From positions 150,993 to 214,992 of the forward strand of contig JAKCPI010015697.1 in assembly GCA_023213315.1 (NCBI GenBank): a stretch of DNA of 64,000 bases, written 5' to 3'. The notes under the pieces are model-generated. The model was not told where the DNA came from and made no database searches. It saw nothing but the letters and a program-made list of their open reading frames with translations. Below are positions 56,061 to 64,000 of this stretch, piece by piece; the stretch's first letter is position 1; every line of letters starts with the position of its first letter. Made by a program: the position numbers and the translations under genes. Source of the stretch: Euborellia annulipes (lineage: Eukaryota > Arthropoda > Insecta > Dermaptera > Anisolabididae).

Positions 56061-56852
56061 TAAGAATCAAAAATCTATCATTAAAATAAAATTAATGATA
56101 TTTAAGAGTGTCACTTATCAAAATAATATTGTACAAATAATTTATTCAATATGCATTTATGAATATGTATAGTTTCAACTATTTGGACAATAAAACATCG
56201 TGATAAAACACAAATTTTGGTTATCTCTAGTCAACCCCTTTCAATTAGGCATCCCTTTAAACTTAACCAGTTGAAATTTTTATTGTTTCCAATTGTCCGT
56301 GTGTGAGAGAGTTTGGTAAATTTTGATTCTATAAAAACAAAACAACATACATAAAAGAAGGGTATTTTTTTTTTTTTTTGAATGCCATTATACGCGATAG
56401 GATTTCGTAATTATAATATTTTCAAATAAATATTGGAAGGCTTTGTTGGAAAACTTATCGAAGAAAGTTTTGGAGTAACAATACCAGTCGTTTTTTAGTA
56501 TTCATTTTTTTTTTTTTTTTGTAATTCGGTCAAATAAAATCACATAGCAAAAACAATTTAAAAAACAAATTTGACAGAGCTTTAGAAGACGCGATAAATT
56601 TCCCTGATACTTTTCAAAATTCCCTGAAATTTCCATAATCCCAGGTCCCATTAAATTCCCTAATAATTCCAGGTTTTTAAGGTTTTCCAGGTCTGTAGCC
56701 ACCCTGTGCAGGAATTTTCAGATGAATCAGCCTTTAAATAATTTAATTACCATAAACTCGAATTACTTGAGCCCAAGAAGGTGTTTCAATTGCCATCAAT
56801 TAAACAAAGTCACGAGAAGGATAGAGTTCGATGATTTTCTATTAGGTTCAAT

Positions 56853-57048
56853 CGAAGCTACAAGTGCCTGTTTGTTTGAAAGTGAAGCCTTGAGCTTAGG
56901 CAACCAAAATGCTTAGCCGTCTGAGGTGTTGTTTTGAAAATAGCTTTTTCAATTCAATTGTATTAAAAAAAGATGATTTATTTATTTTAAAAATTGGTTG
57001 ACTAAGCTCAAGGCTCCATTTTGGAGCACAGCAGGCACTTGTGGCACC
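56853..57048. repeat. Inverted repeat
   Basis: AAGCCTTGAGCTTAGGCAAC and GACTAAGCTCAAGGCTCCAT, with outer CTACAAGTGCCTG and CAGGCACTTGTGGC. The ORF at 56722-56916 overlaps the left arm. Confidence 0.7.
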
Positions 57049-57059
57049 GTCTGTACCAA

Positions 57060-59040
57060 TGCTTAGAATGTAATAATGTGACTTTTAGTTAAAATGATGG
57101 CGACTCTTTTCCTTGTTGAGTTTAAGCTCGAATTTATGGTAATTAAAATATCTAAAAGCTGAATGATTTAAAAATTTCTGAAATATCATCTGTGAAATTG
57201 AGGACATCTTTATCCTATGATCATCACGCTTTTTTGTCTATATAGACTCATATATATGAGAGAGATGATTCTCTCACTGGGAAACAACGAAAATGTACTA
57301 GCCTTATTCAAAAGGAAAGGTATTTTGTCTAATTATATCTAAAATACTGTATTATCTTTAATTACATTAAACTTCCCTAAATGTTCTCCAATGGCGAAAG
57401 ACAAAAAAATTTATTTTGTTGACTGGAGTGTGTGTGGAGGAATTCGAGGATGACCAAATCTAAATCGCTTTACACTCTAGTATATATAAAATGGATAAAC
57501 AAATAAATTGGCTGGCGTTGTCTTATCTTATCTTTAGAGACAAAGTCAATTAATGGCCCTTGTAGTTGAATAGAATAGGGAGGGAGATCCTCTCGAGACC
57601 ACCAACAGAGGGGATGATGACAGATTTTAAACATAATTTTTTCCTCTATGTAAAATATTTTCTTTTTTTAGTTTTTGTTAGATTATCTAGAGTAGCCTAC
57701 CTACTACCTAAATATTTCTTTTATAAATTTCAATGGAATCATAAGCTATTGGGCACCAGGCTCTCCAGCCCAAGAATTTTTATATTAAAAATAAAATTTA
57801 ATTCCCAAAAAATATTTTTCTCAAATCTCGGGGGGGGGGGTAATTACTCCCTTTACCTCCCCCTTGTATCCGTCTTTGTTACCTCCTCCGGAGGAGAGGG
57901 GGCGAAGCTCAACTGGGGTGCCGTTTTAATTTTTTCCGGACTTGTGATATAAAATGAATTTATTATGAAATTTCAAAAAAAAGCAGAGGGGAAAAAGCTG
58001 GAGGGTTGGCAGCACTGGCACTGAATATAAAAAATGAGTTTTTAAACTTAGTTTGGAAGAGGCTAGGAGAAAACATTCAGCCTTACCTTTTTTTCTTTTT
58101 TAATATTTTTAATTTTTATTATTTTTACCTTCCATCTCTCAAGTTGTAATATAATTTTTAAAAAGAAAACTATCAATTTTTTTTATGCGATCTATGGAAA
58201 GAATATGATAAAATCACCGACCCTGAGATATATCTCAGTAGGCCTATATCTATCGGTATCGAGGGGGGGCCAATGGCTTGATGCGCCTGGGGCGGGGGGG
58301 GGGGGGGGAAGCGAGCGCCCTCGCCTACATACCCTACTGTGATTAAAATAAATTTAAATGCTCGATATATTATTATTATTTTGTACATTTTTTCCTATCC
58401 CTCCCTTACCCCTATATATAGAAATACGATTAGGGGAGTGTCCTGAGAAAATCCCTAATATTAGATAAAGCGATTGTCCCCCTTCTGGTGGCCCTTTATT
58501 TCCTTCCCTTCGCTCCCACGCTTCCCCTACTTATTACCTTTACCGAATCAAAAAAAAAAAAAAAATCCTCTCCAATTTCGTTACGGTTCTTTTGATTCGA
58601 TGCCAATTTATTTTATAAATATATAATAGTACCAGAGGCTTTTGGTGGGTCTTTACACCCGGCATGAAGACTCCACCCTCTGGATCCCCGGCATAGCTCG
58701 GGCCCGAATGTGGTGTGCTTTCGCCTTCCCTTAATCAAGTGTCACGACTTTCACTTCTTTGAAGTTTTTTATAAATATATAACCAAACTAATATCAGAGA
58801 AATCAAAAAATTGAACCTCCCATCCTCAAAGATCGTTCAAATTAAATCGACGTTTATTTATTTTTATTTTATAAAGTCGCGCAAGAATCGGAGAAGGGTA
58901 CGACAAATTTTTACCTTAGGCCTATAAAGGTGTCATTTAAAAATATTTTAATTAAGAAATTAATTTGTGGGATAATAATGATTTTTTCCATAATATGTCG
59001 ACTCTCTACAGTCCTAGGAACTTGCCTACTTTGTCTAGTG
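57060..59040. other. AT-rich sequence with MITE fragments
   Basis: CAAATCTCGGGGGGG to CTTGTATCCGTCTTTG at 57825-57880 is the right end of the CAAGGGCGGATCC family. The 128-residue frame at 57566-57952 crosses it and is not a gene. G runs lie at 58264 and 58292. Confidence 0.4.
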
Positions 59041-59054
59041 GTTAATCCGATCCT

Positions 59055-59200
59055 GTTTAAGGCATCTGAGGCCATTTAGCCTCTGTATTTTATTCAAATT
59101 AATTAATTAAGACTTTAATAAATTATCATTCAGAATAGGAATCAAATCTGATCCCTAGACTAGAAAAAAGGCTTTTACCGCTGTATTAAGACCTAGGGCG
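59055..59200 (-). mobile_element. SINE remnant, family S2-like
   Basis: TCTAGTGGTTAATCCGATCC (A-box-like) and GGCATCTGAGGCCATTTAGC, which matches the S2 tail in minus orientation. Poorly preserved. Confidence 0.35.
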
Positions 59201-59537
59201 TAATTTGCAATTTTATCGATTTAATTTTTTCTCTTCCTGCTCTTTTCGCGTTAGCCATTCCGAATTCATATTTTAAGGTGACTACTCTACCAAGATTTTT
59301 AATTTCATATAAGTAGTGTTTATTGTATAATTACAAGAGACTATTTTATCAAACACACTTAAAAAATTATTAAATCTATAATAGTGGTTGAAAAGTCATT
59401 ATTGATTTTTGTTTTATTATTTAGAATAATTTAATTTCTTTATACATCGCTCTTGCTTTGAATTATTTTTTTGCGAATTGGAGACAAAGCATATTGTTGA
59501 AAAGAAAATTGTTTCCCAAGCATATTGTCGAGCAGTA

Positions 59538-59645
59538 ACTGAGTCATGCAGAGTAGTCAGTCACGTGTCATCCACGTGGCGAACGACGCGAGTCCCTTGG
59601 GATCTCACCGCCACGTGACCTGCTGACCGAGTGACTCAGGAGGCA
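59538..59645. promoter_or_regulatory. Palindromic E-box/AP-1 cluster
   Basis: Three CACGTG E-boxes (59562-59567, 59573-59578, 59612-59617) lie between an AP-1-type TGAGTCA (59540-59546) and its inverse TGACTCA (59632-59638). The whole is roughly symmetric and locally GC-rich. Family knowledge: bHLH-Zip factors of the USF/Myc/TFE type bind CACGTG and bZIP factors bind TGASTCA. It may be a promoter or enhancer for a plus-strand gene to the right; the target is inferred. Confidence 0.5.
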
Positions 59646-60254
59646 GCCACCCTACCCGTGGAACTGCGTATACCACTTATTCCATTCACCCTTCTTTTAT
59701 ATTAGGTTTAATAAATAATCTTTATAATCGTTCAAAATATGCCTTCGAGTGAAAGATACTTCAGGTTTAATTATTTTAGACCTTCTATCCTTTCGGCAAA
59801 TTTGTACGAAATAGCCGGAAATACGAATAATCGGGATTCCACAGTATTTATTTTTATCGACATTATCGATAATTCAAATCTGTCATATAAAGTAAACCCA
59901 TGTGGACTCAGAATCTTACGACCACGAAGTGAGAAATAGCAGAACATTGATTATGCTATTATTAAGGCAGTTAAAAGAAATATTATTTGTTAAAGAAAAA
60001 TTATTACTTTTTTTTTTTTTTAAACGTACATTCAAAGAAGTCTATCATCCTTCAAAATTGGAGGAACACGTTCAATCCCATCAGCTATTGTTTTAGGTAG
60101 AAGAAGCTTCCTCTACTATGATCTAAACATAGAATCTCAAACAATTAAATAAAACTCATATTCAAAATTAATTCCCCGAGGGGATTGGGGAATAATGTTT
60201 ACATAAAATTATAAAATACATTCACTTGAAGCTCGACGATCATCTTATGATTAA

Positions 60255-60398
60255 GAAAACATCTTAAGTGAAAATCTTCTTAGTCTTCTTTACAATTGGA
60301 GATGGCTGTTGAGTAACTATATTCAAGAAGATGATGATGATGAAAAGGCAGCCATCAAAAAAACAAAATTTCAATATTGGTGTGTTTATTTTTCTTAG
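60255..60398 (+). CDS. Candidate coding segment, unrecognised
   Basis: Open for 47 codons after a stop at 60252, encoding ENILSENLLSLLYNWRWLLS... with an acidic QEDDDDEKAA patch. A possible donor TTG|GTGTGT lies before the stop. Protein-like composition in an otherwise noisy region downstream of the E-box cluster. No ATG in the open frame, so it would have to be an internal exon. Confidence 0.22.
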   Translation, partial: ENILSENLLSLLYNWRWLLSNYIQEDDDDEKAAIKKTKFQYWCVYFS

Positions 60399-60431
60399 GT
60401 GTGTTTATATTCTTTTTTTTAACGTGTTTTT

Positions 60432-60595
60432 CGACATCTAAGGCCATTTAGACCCCATCCCTATTTATTTCAAATGAGATGTAGTCAATTCAAATGAAAT
60501 AGAATTTTTCTCGCTTGGAGATGAGAAGCGAACCCGGAACCCGGCGGAGAAGCTAGTGTCTTCTCTCTGACCCACGGTCACGGACTTTATTCTTC
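60432..60595 (-). mobile_element. tRNA-derived SINE, family S2
   Basis: The minus strand shows GACCGTGGGTCAGAGAGAAG, B box GGGTTCGCTTC and body GCGAGAAAAATTCTATTTCA. It ends GGGGTCTAAATGGCCTTAGA. Best S2 copy in the window. Confidence 0.7.
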
Positions 60596-60680
60596 TTATG
60601 TTCAAAGTAGTGCTGTGAGATGTATAGATGGATAATTATGGGCAGGAGCAGCCAATAAATAGACTCTGTATGCAGGTTCA

Positions 60681-60748
60681 ATCACCGGAGACGTTTCGGT
60701 TCCTTTTATTTAAGAACTTGTCTTCTTCTTAATCTTCATAGATGTAAA
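60681..60748 (-). repeat. GAAGATTAAG/CCGAAACGTC signature
   Basis: Minus strand ATGAAGATTAAGAAGAAG...GGAACCGAAACGTCTCC, a single arm without inverted partner. Confidence 0.45.
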
Positions 60749-61289
60749 AAGAATTCTTCGCATAAAATGCATATGTTAAAAAAGTTCAAATCAAAAAGTT
60801 TGCAAAAAATGCAAAAAAAAAAGATTCATTTAGTGTGACCACTCTCCCAAATTCAAAATAAATCATTTATATTTGAGTGAAGGCTAAGGGACCTATGGTA
60901 TAAAATTATTTGCGCCCAGGGAGAGTGATCCCCCTCACCTCTATCATTCCCTAATATTAAAATCGAAAGTCATGCAATGAATTTTGGCCGAAAACATTCA
61001 AATAAGCCATACATATAGCTTATTAATTTTGTCCGAAAAAAACTTGCTGTATTTTCATTGGATTTATCATCTTAACACAAAGACCTGAACTGAACTGAGT
61101 ACTGATGAAGGAGTTCCTGCCTAATCTATCAGTTATTCAATCGAAGGTTATGTTATGTGCTCTCCACAAGAGGAAACTTTATGTTCGTTTCTCTTGCTAT
61201 TCGAAATCAGTGTGATCAGAATCAAGAATCCAATGAAACATGACAAGTTTTAGTTTTTGAGTTTCAATAAAAAGAAAAAAAATACCAAG

Positions 61290-61414
61290 AACTTGTCTCT
61301 TTACTCCAATCTCTAGACTATTTTTCTACCTATCGGGAGGATAAAGAGTTAGCACATGCATTTTCTAGCGACGGAGTTCCGAGAGAGCTCTTGTTTACAA
61401 ATAATTTTACAGAA
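61290..61414 (+). CDS. Candidate internal exon, unrecognised
   Basis: Frame open after AAATACCAAG, encoding LVSLLQSLDYFSTYREDKEL...HAFSSDGVPRELLFTNNFTE up to a weak donor GAA|GTATAT that leaves phase 0. The exon at 63334 also starts in phase 0, so the two could be joined in frame. The intervening 62831 ORF does not obviously fit. Confidence 0.25.
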
Positions 61415-61762
61415 GTATATCTCTTAAATCTAAGAAAAAATTTCCAAAATCAAAATTCATGTCCTGAATGACTATAATTATAAAATTTAATTCGGTATTA
61501 GAAATGAAATTAAAATTATTTCTATTTTGATTTTGAATATCCTTAAACTTAAAATAATATGATATTAAGGCAAAGGAGGATCCAAGAAGTTTGTGGTTGA
61601 AATTCCCCTTCTGAATTTAAAATGGAATAATCCAAATTTATTGATGAATTATTTGGTTAAAAAATGTTTTGGTCACTCATACATTTTCTTTTTTTTTTTA
61701 GTACTTTTTAGATACAAATCACATAAAGTGAACTGATATTGATGAGAGAGGCTGTTCAACGA

Positions 61763-62130
61763 TTAGAATAATAGACAGGAAAAGAAGTGTCAGCCAAAAG
61801 GAGAGCCTCTATCGAATAAAAATCTCAATCCAGAAGAGGTTTCGGTTTTAATTAATTCAATAAAGTCATCATGACATTTGAAACTTGGCCATATTAACTG
61901 ATGAGCATATAACATCTTTAGTGCAAATATATTATTATACAATTTTGTATGTTTATATATAACAACTCTATCTGCATCTCAATGGTGTACACCTTGAGAT
62001 TGCCAATAATCTCTTAAGAACTAATGATGGCTTTATTTAATTAAAACAGAAACGTCTTCTGGATTGAGATTTTTATTCGATAGAGACTCTCCTTTTGGCT
62101 GACATTCTCTCTTCCTGTCTATTATTCTAA
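61763..62130. repeat. Inverted repeat with CCGAAACCTC/CAGAAACGTC arms
   Basis: Outer arms TTAGAATAATAGACAGGA and TCCTGTCTATTATTCTAA. Inner arms share AGAGCCTCTATCGAATAA-type sequence, ATCTCAATCCAGAAG and the GAAAC motif, with ATGATG(A/G)CTTTATT beyond it. Confidence 0.88.
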
Positions 62131-62830
62131 AGTGAAATGAATTTATATCGAAATAGTACTTGAGAAAAGTAATAGAATAAGTGACCGAAATTTTTTAAAA
62201 CCAATATTTTAATCTATATATTAATAAAATATTTTATTTTATTTGTAAATGTAAAAATATCAATAAATAATAACAATTTTCAAAAACGTGTACCTTTTAA
62301 GGAGATTAGGATCCTCCAGGCAAAGACATAGCTAAGAAGAAAGGATCGTTTTGCATAATAAAGTATTATTTTTCAAATAAAATTTATTTTTTTTACATTG
62401 ATTAATTAATTAATCATACTATCAAAAACGTAGAAAGATTTTGTTTTAAATTTCAATGAAAAAGAATTTTGTTCAATTTTCTTTTAAAAAGATCAACGTT
62501 TTATTGATTTTTCGCTCTTAGCTATCCCTTTGATGCCAATCTTCTTAAAAATAAAAAAAATAAAGAGGAGACTCAGATAACTAAGATATTATAATGAGAT
62601 AATAAATAATTTATTTAATATATTATATTTAATATATATTTAATATATTTTCAGTTTTTTGTTTATCTTTTTTAATGTACCTAATATCTAAATTTAGCTA
62701 TCTAAACCTCATATAAGGGGTGGGGGGTAGACAGTACCTCGATAATCTATATACATTTCCATCCATCGAATCGCTCGAAGAAGTCTGAAAGAGAAGCCCT
62801 AAAAGCTAAAAACCCACACCCTTTTTCTAA

Positions 62831-62980
62831 ATGTCTATCATCAAAAGGATTGCCGAAATGGCAATAAGGATCACACCTTATCATATAGATGACGGGCTTG
62901 CAGATCTCACTTCCCAATCACTCCAACAGAGGGAAGAAGATGACAGCCTAAAAGGGTTAGGAGAAAAAAAGAGATGGTAG
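62831..62980 (+). CDS. Candidate 49-aa ORF
   Basis: MSIIKRIAEMAIRITPYHID..., then acidic/basic sequence ending GEKKRW. A complete small frame with an A-rich context at the ATG, more protein-like than its surroundings. Could be a microprotein, an exon with donor ATG|GTAGGG at its end, or chance. Confidence 0.25.
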   Translation: MSIIKRIAEMAIRITPYHIDDGLADLTSQSLQQREEDDSLKGLGEKKRW

Positions 62981-63333
62981 GGTCTAAATTGTGTATTGCG
63001 AGGGGTGTATATAGGTTAATTTTCATTTTTTTAAACAAATTTGAACAATTTAAATTTTAAAGAAGAAAAAAAAAAAAAAAAAAAAATTTAACAATATTAA
63101 TTTAAAAATGTAGAACTTTTTATTCAAAAATTTATGTTTGTATATTTTTAAGGTATGGCCCAGTAGCCAAAAAAAAAACCAAAAATCTCATAAAAATGAA
63201 AATTCACAAACCTATATGAGCTTAATATATTTCCCAACAAAGAATTGCAATTATATCACGTAATGTTGTTTTTTATATTAATAAAAAAACTCGTTTATTT
63301 ATTTATTACAATATTCTTTTGTTTAATTAATAG

Positions 63334-63423
63334 GAAAAGATAAAAAACAACTTCACTTGGTACACTCGCAATGGAGAAAAAGTTATATTCTCCAAGTGCT
63401 TTGTCGAGATGCCAGAAAAATGA
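63334..63423 (+). CDS. Candidate terminal exon, 29 codons
   Basis: Acceptor TTTTGTTTAATTAATAG then phase-0 frame EKIKNNFTWYTRNGEKVIFS... ending KCFVEMPEK and TGA at 63421. The mixed, charged sequence is unusual for this AT-rich context. There is no AATAAA close by. Family not recognised. Confidence 0.4.
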   Translation, partial: EKIKNNFTWYTRNGEKVIFSKCFVEMPEK

Positions 63424-64000
63424 TAATTTTATTAAGGTTATAATAATTGTACGAATATAGAAGATAGTGCCTCACAAATCGATACTCCTTATTTGTTCTT
63501 TTCTTGGCTTTATCCTTGTAGATTCTTCTCCGCTTCTTAGGTCTGCATGATATTTTTCATCTATTTTGAAGTTCTTTGTTCCGGAATTCGACAGTTTTCA
63601 TAATTCAAAGCTGGAGTCATAATAGTATCAAATTGTGAGGCATCTCTTTAAATTTTATATATATTGCAATTTATTTTCAATGCATAAAAATATGTATAGA
63701 TATAAAAAAATTTTTGCGAATGTAAAAAACGTTGGAAAATACTTCCTACCTACCTATATTTTATTCTAGTGTAATAATCTCTTTAATCTATACTAACTAG
63801 CTATAGCTAAATATTCCAAGTAGTGCGATGGGTTTGTTTAAACAGATGAGAACAGGCAGAGGAAGACTCCAAAGTATTGAAAACCTCCAAATTTTTTTTT
63901 TGTCATAGGGACCAAGGAAGATGTTTCAATTTTATTTAAATAAAATAAATTCAATATCAGTTCAGCTAAAAAGTCAAATGACAAATCATCGAATCACTAT
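63424..64000. other. AT-rich sequence to window end
   Basis: Nothing further recognised. Possible 3' UTR of the preceding candidate exon; A-rich ATAAAAA at about 63685. Confidence 0.35.

Noticed and set aside
57566..57952. 128-aa ORF
   Set aside because: Runs from AT-rich sequence straight through the right end of a MITE; no splice or poly(A) support.

Overview
This window looks like a repeat-dominated, AT-rich (roughly two-thirds A+T) stretch of an invertebrate animal genome. The evidence is spliceosomal introns, AATAAA poly(A) signals, tRNA-derived SINEs, a U4 spliceosomal RNA gene whose body (TTGCTAGTTGAAAAC, ACCAATACCCCGCC) resembles the arthropod form, and many hAT-type transposons. Calling it an arthropod, perhaps a crustacean, is inference from U4 and the repeat style; the species cannot be named from this sequence. 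There are no bacterial operons, CRISPR arrays or viral genes.

Gene content is very low. The two best-supported genes are U4 snRNA at 6540-6683 and a two-exon gene at 37281-37980 for a 78-residue protein with a C-terminal membrane anchor, followed by AATAAA. Other candidate exons rest only on splice signals, open frames or poly(A) signals: 488-715(-), 4649-4800(-), 23922-24179(+), 31740-31909(+), 32905-33160(-), 48365-48547(-), 49747-49919 (open on both strands), 51710-51796(+), 54240-54434(-), 60255-60398(+), 61290-61414(+), 62831-62980(+) and 63334-63423(+). None matches a family I can name. Long ORFs elsewhere mostly lie inside repeats.

Layout: 1-6.4 kb holds copies of an abundant family, here called R1 (hairpin at each end, internal TG/CA run), with nested MITEs and a SINE. 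6.5-6.7 kb is U4. 7.2-11.2 kb holds two R1-related palindromes and tRNA-like sequences. 12.4-16.7 kb is R1 plus AT-rich sequence. 17.1-18.7 kb is a 1.58-kb near-perfect palindrome. 18.8-25 kb is rich in inverted repeats carrying CTGANGA...GAAA signatures. 25-36.7 kb is nested R1, SINE, hAT and minisatellite sequence, with GC-rich islands at 27.0, 31.8, 33.0 and 35.1 kb. 37.2-38.0 kb is the small membrane-protein gene. 38.6-43.2 kb is a stack of DNA transposons, including two hAT elements that share one 8-bp target. 44-50.4 kb is more R1, a hAT MITE built around a minisatellite, and a perfect 30-bp hairpin. 48.3-54.5 kb and 59.5-63.5 kb contain the other candidate exons, with a palindromic E-box/AP-1 cluster at 59.54-59.64 kb.

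Most of the recognisable sequence is mobile DNA. At least ten non-autonomous hAT-like elements have intact terminal inverted repeats and exact or one-mismatch 8-bp target duplications. R1 occurs about twenty times, and at least four unrelated inverted-repeat groups carry the CTGANGA/GAAA signature, which resembles the core of hammerhead ribozymes.
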